This document shows, one piece after another, positions 34,403-42,206 of a stretch of DNA of 64,000 bases. The notes beneath the pieces are model-generated. The model had not been told where the DNA came from and ran no database searches. It saw only the letters and a program-made list of their open reading frames with translations. The number at the start of each line of letters is the position of its first letter. The first letter of the stretch is position 1. Origin of the DNA: Algoriphagus limi (GTDB lineage: Bacteria; Bacteroidota; Bacteroidia; Cytophagales; Cyclobacteriaceae); NCBI RefSeq assembly GCF_024919275.1, contig NZ_JANWGH010000001.1, positions 1,806,296-1,870,295 on the forward strand. The letters are read 5' to 3'. A program made the translations under genes and the position numbers.

Positions 34403-35773
34403 ATGAAACGGATACGTTATTCACTCACCATTCTACTTTCATTTATTTTCATAAATCTTTTCGCTCAGGACGTTTTGGTCACGAATGTGAACATTGTGAC
34501 TATGGATGGAGAGGAAGTATTGGAAAATCACGCTGTCTTTGTGAAAGATGGAAAAATTGACAAAATCATTCCTCTGACTACTCAAACACCCCGAATGTCC
34601 CATGAAAACATGGTTGATGGTCAAGGAGCCTATATTTTTCCGGGATTAGCGGAATTTCACGCCCACCTTCCAGTAGCCAATGATGGCAGCACCCAACTTC
34701 AGGAGGAATCGCTTTGGCTATATCTCGCCAATGGTGTTCTTCGAATCCGAAGTATGCTGGGGCATCCTAGCCATGTAGAATTGAGAAAAAGGGTGAATGC
34801 GGGAGAAACCCCAGGGCCTCGGGTTTTTATTTCAGGGCCATCTTTCAATGGGAATTCGGTCAGCAATCCTGAGCAAGCCGCTCAAATGGTTAGAGATCAA
34901 AAAGAGGCAGGATACGACCATTTGAAAATCCACCCTGGAGTAGAATTGGATGAAATGTGGGCCATTTCAAAAACTGCCAAAGAAGTAGGAATTCCATTTG
35001 GAGGCCATGTACCATTAGCCGTTGGAATCCGAAATGCTTTGGCAAGCGGGTTTAAATCTGTCGAGCATATGGATGGCTATATGGAGGGCTTGTTGCCCGA
35101 TGATTTGGTTATCGACCCTACCACCTCTGGCCCCTTCAATTTGAATTTGGTGGGACAAGTTCAAATGGAAAAACTTGTTGATTTAATTGAACAAACCAAA
35201 GAGCAAGGAACCTACATTGCTCCGACACTTACGCTTTTTGATCGCTATTTCGGCTATATTCCAGCAGATGAATTCCGTCAGGCTCCTGAAATGAAATACC
35301 TTCCTGGACCACTTATTCAGCAATGGGTAAATACCAAAAAACAAATGGAGCGGGCCGGAATGCTGGAGAAAGAAATTGTAGCTCCCTACCTTCAATTCAG
35401 AAATCAACTTTTCATGGCCCTTCATGAAGCCGGGATCCCCATGATTATGGCCTCTGACTCCCCTCAGGTATTTAACGTACCTGGTTTTTCCATTCACCAT
35501 GAGATAGCCTTAATGTCCAAAGCGGGAATGTCCAATTATGAGATTTTGAAAACTGGTTCAGTCGAACCAGCCCGCTACATGGGGAAGGAGCAAGAATGGG
35601 GAATGATTCAGGAAGGAATGGCCGCCGATTTTGTCATGGTCAAAGAAAATCCATTGAAAAACTTAGAAACCATGCAAAAACCTTTGGGGGTAGTGATCCG
35701 AGGAGAGTGGATCAGTGGAGAAAAGCTTCAAGCTGAATTAGATAGAATTGAAAAAAATCACGAACGGAAATAA
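34403..35773 (+). CDS. exported amidohydrolase-family protein (imidazolonepropionase-like)
   Basis: A 456-residue metal-dependent hydrolase with a signal peptide (MKRIRYSLTILLSFIFINLFA). The first metal motif is FPGLAEFHAHLP (H86, H88). Later metal and catalytic positions are the His of FGGHVPLAV, SVEHMDGYMEG, and the Asp of MASDSPQVF. It ends with the composite beta-sandwich strand GMIQEGMAADFVMVKENPL. This arrangement is that of Xaa-Pro/imidazolonepropionase-like amidohydrolases common in Bacteroidota periplasms, often annotated as dipeptidases. True substrate is unknown. It is 11 bp from the aldose epimerase gene and likely cotranscribed. Confidence 0.88.
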   Translation: MKRIRYSLTILLSFIFINLFAQDVLVTNVNIVTMDGEEVLENHAVFVKDGKIDKIIPLTTQTPRMSHENMVDGQGAYIFPGLAEFHAHLPVANDGSTQLQEESLWLYLANGVLRIRSMLGHPSHVELRKRVNAGETPGPRVFISGPSFNGNSVSNPEQAAQMVRDQKEAGYDHLKIHPGVELDEMWAISKTAKEVGIPFGGHVPLAVGIRNALASGFKSVEHMDGYMEGLLPDDLVIDPTTSGPFNLNLVGQVQMEKLVDLIEQTKEQGTYIAPTLTLFDRYFGYIPADEFRQAPEMKYLPGPLIQQWVNTKKQMERAGMLEKEIVAPYLQFRNQLFMALHEAGIPMIMASDSPQVFNVPGFSIHHEIALMSKAGMSNYEILKTGSVEPARYMGKEQEWGMIQEGMAADFVMVKENPLKNLETMQKPLGVVIRGEWISGEKLQAELDRIEKNHERK

Positions 35774-35784
35774 GCAAAAAAACT

Positions 35785-36921
35785 ATGAAATCGAACATCG
35801 TACTTTACTTTCTATTTGCGGGATGCTTGGTTTCAGCTTGTTCCCAAAAATCAACCCAAGAACCCATGCGCGAAGAAATTGATCTGACAATAGAAGCAAA
35901 GCAGGTGGCTGAGCACCAAGGAAATCCAGTTTTTGAGTATTTGCTCGGAAATGGGACCATGCAAGTCGAGTTATCCAATTATGGAGGGCTTGTTTCCAAA
36001 ATCATAGTGCCGGATAAAAATGGAAAACTGGAAAATATTGCCCTGACGCTAGACCATGTGGAAGACTTTTTAACCAAGCCTAATCCTTTTTTCGGAGCAA
36101 CGGCAGGGCGAGTAGCCAACCGGATTGCCAATGCGGAATTCAGGCTTGACGGAACCACTTATACGTTGGCAAAGACAAATGGAAATAATCACCTCCATGG
36201 TGGAGTAGAAGGCTTTAACAAGAAAGTTTGGACTCCAGAGATATACTCAAATGATTCGGTTGTTGGAGTAAAGATGACCTATCTCAGCATAGATGGAGAG
36301 GAAGGCTACCCAGGGAATTTGGAAACTACGCTTTGGATGGAGTTGACAACTGATAATACCCTAAGAATTCGATTTGAAGCAATTACCGATAAAAAGACCA
36401 TCGTTAATCTCACAAACCATACTTATTTCAATTTGGGTGGGATGAAGCGAGATGTTTTGGATCATGAATTCCAGTTTTGGGCGGATTATTACACTCCGGT
36501 GGATGATGAATTAATTCCTACTGGTGAAGTAAAAGATGTTACCGGAACTCCCTTTGATTTCCGGAGCCCAAAAATTCTTGGGGACCAAATAGCAGCAAAT
36601 GGAGAAGGGTTTGACCATAACATGGTCATGAAATTGGAGAAATCACCTGAAATGAAGCACTTCGTTCAGGTTCGCCATCCCGAAACTGGCAGAATCATGG
36701 ATATGTACTCTGATAATACGGGTGTCCAATTTTATACCGCCAATTTCATTTCCAACTTCCCTGGTGCAGACGGAAAAACCTACGACAAGCATTGGGGTTT
36801 TTGCCTTGAATCTCAAAATTGGCCGGATGCAATCAATCATGAAAATTTCCCTAGTCCAATCTTAAATCCCGGGGAAAAATATGAGCATCAAATTGAGTAT
36901 AAATTCTCAGTTGAAAAATAA
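35785..36921 (+). CDS. galM: aldose 1-epimerase (mutarotase), lipoprotein
   Basis: A 378-residue lipoprotein (signal AGCLVSAC, Cys at 19) with a galactose mutarotase fold. Seen are LSNYGGLVSKIIVPDK, FFGATAGRVANRIANAEFRLDG, NGNNHLHGG, the catalytic His of NLTNHTYFNLGG, and the C-terminal catalytic Glu in FCLESQNWPDAINH. It interconverts alpha and beta anomers of hexoses such as galactose or glucose, here at the periplasmic face of a membrane. Such exported GalM proteins are common in polysaccharide-using Bacteroidota. A strong terminator follows the stop. Confidence 0.94.
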   Translation: MKSNIVLYFLFAGCLVSACSQKSTQEPMREEIDLTIEAKQVAEHQGNPVFEYLLGNGTMQVELSNYGGLVSKIIVPDKNGKLENIALTLDHVEDFLTKPNPFFGATAGRVANRIANAEFRLDGTTYTLAKTNGNNHLHGGVEGFNKKVWTPEIYSNDSVVGVKMTYLSIDGEEGYPGNLETTLWMELTTDNTLRIRFEAITDKKTIVNLTNHTYFNLGGMKRDVLDHEFQFWADYYTPVDDELIPTGEVKDVTGTPFDFRSPKILGDQIAANGEGFDHNMVMKLEKSPEMKHFVQVRHPETGRIMDMYSDNTGVQFYTANFISNFPGADGKTYDKHWGFCLESQNWPDAINHENFPSPILNPGEKYEHQIEYKFSVEK

Positions 36922-36925
36922 AAAA

Positions 36926-36955
36926 AAACCCTCCAGGTATAATTTGGAGGGTTTT
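36926..36955 (+). terminator. intrinsic terminator after galM
   Basis: A 10-bp stem (AAACCCTCCA / TGGAGGGTTT) with a 9-base loop, followed by a short T-run. The run of A before it means it may also stop the opposing lipoprotein gene. Confidence 0.87.
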
Positions 36956-36982
36956 TCATTGCAAATTTGATTTTATTAAAAT

Positions 36983-37813
36983 CTAATAAACCGTCAATTT
37001 GGGTCGCTCAATCAGCATGGATGAAACAAACTTATTGATTGTCCTAGAAGAGCCTCCCAAATTATTATAAACCCCAACAACGCGGGGGGTTATTACGGTT
37101 TGGTCATCATATAACTTTGCTTTGATCGTGCCCATCGCAAGTATGGCATTTTGGATGGTAGTAGGGTTGATTTCGCTCGGCATGGGAATAATTGATGATA
37201 TATTGTCACCGCTTATTCCCAAAGTTTGCACAGTAAGCGTTCCCGCAATTTTATTAGAAGAAGCCTGAGCCCCTATAGAAAATAAATTCCCTAGATCAAC
37301 CCCATTTTTATTAACTGTAATACTAGCGGTTAAGCGCAATCCAACTCCTACGTAAACAGGAACAACCGCATCCCCTTCATTCACTGAACGAATTATGGGA
37401 TCGTAGGAATTCTCTATCTCTGATTTTTCATAACGCGGAAGAACAGAAAAATCAGTCCCATCTTGATTCGTGTACTCAACCCTAAAAAAATCCGTACTGT
37501 ATTTGATATAATCTAGGATCACCACATAGTTGTGATGGGCTACTCCAATAGAACTTGTTCCAAAATTTAAAACTCCCTCATTGGTCACTTCTGCGATAGC
37601 AAGACGGATTGTTTCATCAGGCATAGCCCCGAGAAGGGTGGAATAATCAATTGTTTTTTGTCCTAGATTCTCTACCCAAACCGGCAATGGATCGACGGGA
37701 TGATAGCCGAAAGAACTGGCATTGGAAGAGTCTCCCAAGGTGGTAGGAACCTTGACCGAATTACAGCTGCCAAAAGCAATAAGTGAGACAAAAAGAAAAA
37801 GTGTTTTTTTCAT
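36983..37813 (-). CDS. lipoprotein of unknown function beside tail sheath gene
   Basis: A 276-residue protein with a clear lipoprotein signal (LIAFGSC, Cys at 17). The mature part is rich in beta-strand-like segments (VGVGLRLTASITVNKNGVDL, IAGTLTVQTLGISGDNIS) and ends with SMLIERPKLTVY. It also has a VAHHNYVVILDYIKY segment. No family was recognised. It lies 99 bp downstream of the sheath gene on the same strand, so the two may form an operon, which is the only clue to its role: possibly a surface or periplasmic anchor for the sheath-like protein. That is speculation. Confidence 0.75.
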   Translation of the reverse strand: MKKTLFLFVSLIAFGSCNSVKVPTTLGDSSNASSFGYHPVDPLPVWVENLGQKTIDYSTLLGAMPDETIRLAIAEVTNEGVLNFGTSSIGVAHHNYVVILDYIKYSTDFFRVEYTNQDGTDFSVLPRYEKSEIENSYDPIIRSVNEGDAVVPVYVGVGLRLTASITVNKNGVDLGNLFSIGAQASSNKIAGTLTVQTLGISGDNISSIIPMPSEINPTTIQNAILAMGTIKAKLYDDQTVITPRVVGVYNNLGGSSRTINKFVSSMLIERPKLTVY

Positions 37814-37912
37814 ATAGCTGGGATTAATGGATCAAAGTATCTATTTAACCCGCCATTTCCTAATTGGAAGCTTTCAATAAAACATAGGTGCTAAAATGGG
37901 TCATTTTTAAAA

Positions 37913-39385
37913 TCAAGGAGTTTCCATCTTCAAAGAGATTCGCAAGGTGATAAACTCAGCTGGCCTGACTAATGCCATCCCGATTTCAACGATTAACCTG
38001 CCCTCTAAAATATCTTGTGGTGTCATAGTTTTTCCCAGACCAACCTTAACAAAATAAGCATCTTTCGGAGTGGTGCCTGAAAATGCTCCCTGTCGCCATA
38101 GCCCCTGTAAAAACCCATCACAAGCACCTTTGATCTGCATCCAAGTATTGGCATCGTTCGGTTCAAAAACAAAAGCTTTCAACCCTCTTTTTATCGATTC
38201 CTCCACCATCAAATAGGTCCTTTTTACAGACACATATCGCCACTCATTATCATTCCCGGCTAAAGTTCTTCCACCCCAAACCACAACTCCCCTTCCTTGG
38301 AATTTGCGAATGGCATTAATGGATTTTCCAACTGGCCCTCCCTGATTTAAATCCTCTTGTTGGGCATTATTTAAAGCTACTGTAGGTTTTTCAAAACCAT
38401 TAATTGAATCTCCTGCAGGAGCTTTCCAAACTCCACGAGAAATATCAGTAGAAGAATAAACTCCTGCGACTGCTCCAGCGACAGGCGCAGCTTTTAGTTT
38501 CTTTGCCATAGCCTCTAAAATCTGCCGATAAGTAGGACTTGCTAGGACTAGCTGCTTATGCAAATCTTCATTTGTCATCCCACTCATGCTTAGAAAATCC
38601 TGAGCTCTTTGTTCGAGTAGAATGGACGAAAGTTCGATGGTAGGATCCAAATTTTCGAAACCGAGTGGAATTTGACTTTCAAAACGATCTACCCAAGGAT
38701 AATAAGCGGCTCCATAGCTCAAATCACGACTTCCGATTTCATTTCGAAATTGGTCTATGCAATCATTACTAGTATTTCGCTCCTCAAACCCATTGTAGAT
38801 ATCAAAAATGGAAAAGCGATTCCCTTCTTTTTTACAATGGCTTAGCATTTCTCTGTAGATATCGTGGCATTCTCTTCCCAAAGCAACCGCATCCGGAATT
38901 ACCAGAATACTAGGTTCGCGAAAATCTTCCAATGCTCGTAATCCTGAGGAGTTACTAATCCCCAACAACTCCTCTTTCTTAATAACAATTTCCTTTTCAC
39001 CAGCATAGGTCCCTACAGAAACGACATAGCAGGCTACACCTCCATTATTGAAAAAGTCATCGATGGCCTGAAAAAGGTAAGTTCTCTGATTCGGTTTTAA
39101 TTGTACACAAAGCGATCGATTAGCAATGGAAATTGAATTTGGATCTCCGCTACTAGCAGGAATCAGTTCAAACTTAGGAGTGTACTCTCCTCCATAATAA
39201 TCCTGAAATTCCAAAAAGGAATTTACCTTGGTTGGCTGATGTAAAAGGGATTGATTATTGGCCTCCGCCTTTTCGGTGTAGCCAATAAACGCAGGAATAG
39301 CAGTCTCCACCTGAGCAATAGAAAGTGACCGGAAACTCACTTCCTCCACATATACTCCAGGGGTCTTATAAATTTTTTTGGACAT
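37913..39385 (-). CDS. contractile phage tail sheath-like protein (solitary)
   Basis: A 490-residue protein with the hallmarks of a contractile tail sheath. The N-terminus YKTPGVYVEEVSFRSLSIAQVET is the usual PGVYxxE start, then TAIPAFIGYT. Other sheath features are GVACYVVSVG, the GAVAGVYSSTDISRGVWKAPAG motif, and the C-terminal domain with GRGVVVWGGRTLA, RYVSVKRTYLMVEESIKRGL, FVFEPND, a C-terminal helix/strand pair and FITLRISLKM. Both halves are present, so it looks intact. Sheaths normally come with tube, baseplate, spike and AAA genes in phages or contractile injection systems; none of these is seen for about 20 kb on either side. Only a lipoprotein gene follows. Confidence 0.88.
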   Translation of the reverse strand: MSKKIYKTPGVYVEEVSFRSLSIAQVETAIPAFIGYTEKAEANNQSLLHQPTKVNSFLEFQDYYGGEYTPKFELIPASSGDPNSISIANRSLCVQLKPNQRTYLFQAIDDFFNNGGVACYVVSVGTYAGEKEIVIKKEELLGISNSSGLRALEDFREPSILVIPDAVALGRECHDIYREMLSHCKKEGNRFSIFDIYNGFEERNTSNDCIDQFRNEIGSRDLSYGAAYYPWVDRFESQIPLGFENLDPTIELSSILLEQRAQDFLSMSGMTNEDLHKQLVLASPTYRQILEAMAKKLKAAPVAGAVAGVYSSTDISRGVWKAPAGDSINGFEKPTVALNNAQQEDLNQGGPVGKSINAIRKFQGRGVVVWGGRTLAGNDNEWRYVSVKRTYLMVEESIKRGLKAFVFEPNDANTWMQIKGACDGFLQGLWRQGAFSGTTPKDAYFVKVGLGKTMTPQDILEGRLIVEIGMALVRPAEFITLRISLKMETP

Positions 39386-39513
39386 ATTTTCTAGCTAAAA
39401 AATGAAGATTGAGAATAGAAGTTAACAATCTTTTTTAACTAGCTCATATTCAGTAAAAGCGAAACCTTATTAAGGTTTTTATTAAAAAGTAGAATTGATC
39501 AAAAAAACCAAAC

Positions 39514-40581
39514 CTAGGTTCCAGCTTTGTCTACTTCTATTATCAAAGCTTCCTTCAAACTGTTTGTATTTCCAAAAGAATCAGGGTTGAACTTATTATT
39601 ATTGCTTAGAATAATAATGGTTTTGTTCGTGTCAAGCATTCGGATCAAAACAGAATTAGCCCCTAATATGCCTCCTCTTCTTTCCATAAGTCTTGGTTGA
39701 GAGTCCGAAAAGGGATAATTGTAAGTCCAAACACTATACCCTGAGTAATTATATTCCGGATAAGATTTGTACATTAATTCTTTACTCTCATTGGAAAGAA
39801 TTTCCGAACTATACAATCCTTGATCAAGTTTCAAAAGATCTTCGGCGGTTGAATACATGCACCCGGCAGCATAAAAATTCTCGATAAAAAATAAGGGATC
39901 TGCCTGTCTAACCCCCTCTTTATTAAAGGAGAAAGAATAAGCAAAATCATCAGGGTAATTCCCTTTATCAAGGAAGCCTGTTTCATTCATTTCAAGATTT
40001 TCTAGAATTCGCTTTTGAACAGAATTTTCCCAAGTTTTTTGATCAATTTTTTCAATAATCAATCCCAGTAACACATAGTCGATATTTGCGTAATTGAACT
40101 CGCCAAATGTATGAGACTCGTTTTCAAGCGTCTTTTGGACAAACTCTTTTGGAGCAGTTGGAGCCAAATAAATCGCGTCATTCTCATTAGGTAAACCTGA
40201 AATATGAAGCAACAAATGATGGACAGTTATCCTATCTCCTTCAGGAATTTTGAAAGCAGGAAGTAATTCGTTCAGGCTGTCTGAAAGTTGAATTTTACCT
40301 TCTTCTACAAGTTGCAAGATGATAATGGCAGTAAAAAGTTTGGTAATTGATGCTATGCCAAATCTCGCGTTTATTGATGTGGGGACCTTCTTGTTTTCAT
40401 CCTTGAATCCAAAAGCCTGATGATAAACTATTTCTCCATTTTCAGCGATTAAAACTGTCCCTTCAAAGGAATCATTTTCCACGGCTTGTTTTACAATAGC
40501 ATCGATAGATTCAGGATTTACTTGAGAAATGGCTTGAATTCCAAATAGGAATAAGAAGAAAAAAGGGAGTGTTTTTGCCAT
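39514..40581 (-). CDS. exported serine hydrolase, beta-lactamase class C/PBP4-like
   Basis: A 355-residue protein with signal peptide (MAKTLPFFFLFLFGIQAISQ). The SxxK motif is S78-I-T-K81 in GIASITKLFTAI, followed by HHLLLHISGLPN and the YxN motif in FNYANIDYVLLG. The third motif region is RRGGILGANSVLIRM, where the usual HxG/KTG is replaced by RGG or GIL. This is the class C beta-lactamase/D-alanyl-D-alanine carboxypeptidase/esterase group. True lactamase activity is unlikely to be inferable. It is upstream of the sheath gene on the same strand by 128 bp, probably a separate unit. Confidence 0.88.
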   Translation of the reverse strand: MAKTLPFFFLFLFGIQAISQVNPESIDAIVKQAVENDSFEGTVLIAENGEIVYHQAFGFKDENKKVPTSINARFGIASITKLFTAIIILQLVEEGKIQLSDSLNELLPAFKIPEGDRITVHHLLLHISGLPNENDAIYLAPTAPKEFVQKTLENESHTFGEFNYANIDYVLLGLIIEKIDQKTWENSVQKRILENLEMNETGFLDKGNYPDDFAYSFSFNKEGVRQADPLFFIENFYAAGCMYSTAEDLLKLDQGLYSSEILSNESKELMYKSYPEYNYSGYSVWTYNYPFSDSQPRLMERRGGILGANSVLIRMLDTNKTIIILSNNNKFNPDSFGNTNSLKEALIIEVDKAGT

Positions 40582-40644
40582 GATCTATCTTGTTTATAGT
40601 TATCTAATAAAAATTTAATTATCACAAATGTTACTAACCCATTA

Positions 40645-42141
40645 TCATGGCAATAGATTTGTCACCGCCTCCTGTGCCTCCTCAAAATTCTGAAAAGCAC
40701 AAATTACAGCCTCAAAATCATTCAATTCTCCCAAATACTTTAATGCCAAGGGATTTCCAAAATGAATTAAAATACAAGACTTGCTTTGAGATAGATTTTT
40801 AATTTCTTCCAATTCAGCTTCTCCCATCCCGAATTTGTTCAAAGGTTTGTGACTTGGGACAAAAACCGAAATCAATACATTTTCAGTCTGATCAATTCCT
40901 ACAAATTCATAATCTAGCATTTCGGAAAATCGGCTTTTTTGAGAAGTAAAATACTCCCTAAATCCTAGTTTACCAGCCTTTGCTAAATCACTGAGCTTAT
41001 CGATATCAATCTTTCCGGAAATTACGGACACATAATTTCGAGCAAGTTCTTTTTGCAATTGATGATGAGCTTTCCAATCAAATTTTGGTACTGAGATGGG
41101 CATATAATCCAAAACACCCAATTGCTTCTTGAGATCCATAATTTTTTGGAAAACCATATCCACTTCTTCCTCTGACGCTTTTAAGGAAATCTTTTGAATC
41201 CCTTCCTTCACATGATCTGAAAAACACAAGAGATCATTTCCTGCATGAAAAGCCCGCCACTCCAATTCTCCAGGTTCCGGAAAATGATTCGCTACCGCTT
41301 TCATATTCAAGGCATCGGAAACAACCAAACCCTTAAATCCCATTTTGCCTTTCAAAAAATCGGTGATAATCTCTCGGCTGATACTTGCGGGAGTTTCTTT
41401 TCCTCCACACAAGGCTGGCACAGCCAGATGCCCCACCATGATAAGTTCCACGCCTCGATCGATTCCATATTGAAATGGGAGTAATTCTTCGGATTCCAGT
41501 TCTTCCAATGATTTATGGAGTACTGGCAGACCCAAATGAGAATCAACTGCTGTATCACCATGACCCGGGAAATGCTTCAGACAAGCTCCAATTCTTGCTT
41601 TTTTCATTCCTGAATAAGATGCAAAAGCGAGTTGGGCTACTTTTTCGGCATCATTCCCAAAGGAACGATAGCCAATCACAGGGTTATTCGGATTGGTATT
41701 TACATCAGCACAGGGAGCAAAATTCAGATGAATTCCCGCACCTTTCAGATCCAAACCCATTCGGAACCCAACCTCTTCAACCCATTTATCAGCATCTTGC
41801 TGCAAAGCACCCAAGGTAATAGCAAAAGGATATTGAGGTGTATTCTCAATCCGCATAGCCAAACCATATTCCGCATCTATACAGATCAGTAAGGGCACTT
41901 TGGATACAGCCTGAAAACGATTGATCAATTGGACCATTTTCTCTAATGTCCCACTGACATCCAGGACTTCTGCCCTACTCTCAAAATTGGCGGCTGCAGA
42001 ATGCCGGCTATGAAAAAATGTTAAGCTCCCAATTTCCTCTTCTTGAATTAAACGCTCAAGTTCCTGATGATTTTCCTCAGTATCATGTACAAAGGCAGCA
42101 GGTGAAAAGCATTGAGCGATTTTTTGTTTTTTGGAGAGCAT
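40645..42141 (-). CDS. nagZ: glycoside hydrolase family 3, NagZ-like beta-N-acetylhexosaminidase
   Basis: A 498-residue cytoplasmic GH3 enzyme without signal peptide. It shows ICIDAEYGLAMRI, the NFAPCADVNTNPNNPVIGYRSFG stretch (in two parts), and the NagZ-specific acid/base loop KHFPGHGDT (189-197). The nucleophile is D276 in LVVSDALNM. NagZ removes N-acetylglucosamine from muropeptides during peptidoglycan recycling. The C-terminal part, about 150 residues (from about 350 on), is longer than in E. coli NagZ and resembles the second domain of larger GH3 proteins. It follows the ybbP gene by 65 bp with a hairpin between. Confidence 0.85.
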   Translation of the reverse strand: MLSKKQKIAQCFSPAAFVHDTEENHQELERLIQEEEIGSLTFFHSRHSAAANFESRAEVLDVSGTLEKMVQLINRFQAVSKVPLLICIDAEYGLAMRIENTPQYPFAITLGALQQDADKWVEEVGFRMGLDLKGAGIHLNFAPCADVNTNPNNPVIGYRSFGNDAEKVAQLAFASYSGMKKARIGACLKHFPGHGDTAVDSHLGLPVLHKSLEELESEELLPFQYGIDRGVELIMVGHLAVPALCGGKETPASISREIITDFLKGKMGFKGLVVSDALNMKAVANHFPEPGELEWRAFHAGNDLLCFSDHVKEGIQKISLKASEEEVDMVFQKIMDLKKQLGVLDYMPISVPKFDWKAHHQLQKELARNYVSVISGKIDIDKLSDLAKAGKLGFREYFTSQKSRFSEMLDYEFVGIDQTENVLISVFVPSHKPLNKFGMGEAELEEIKNLSQSKSCILIHFGNPLALKYLGELNDFEAVICAFQNFEEAQEAVTNLLP

Positions 42142-42163
42142 GGGAAGCGCTGATTGATAAAAA

Positions 42164-42192
42164 GAAAAGCGAAATTATTCATTCCGCTTTTC
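42164..42192 (-). terminator. hairpin terminator after ybbP
   Basis: Near-perfect 12-bp stem (GAAAAGCGAAAT / ATTCCGCTTTTC, one mismatch) with a 5-base loop; on the minus strand it is followed by a T-rich tract (CTTTTTATC). It lies between the ybbP stop and the nagZ start on the same strand. Confidence 0.7.
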
Positions 42193-42206
42193 CAATCTAC
42201 AATTTA

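Noticed and set aside
37913-39385. Prophage or full contractile injection system at the sheath gene
   Set aside because: Only one structural gene is present. No terminase, portal, capsid, tube, baseplate, integrase or lysis genes are within the window, and the neighbours are metabolic genes.
39514-40581. Acquired beta-lactamase resistance gene
   Set aside because: The SxxK and YxN motifs are shared by many esterases and peptidases, the third lactamase motif is not conserved, and no mobile element is near.
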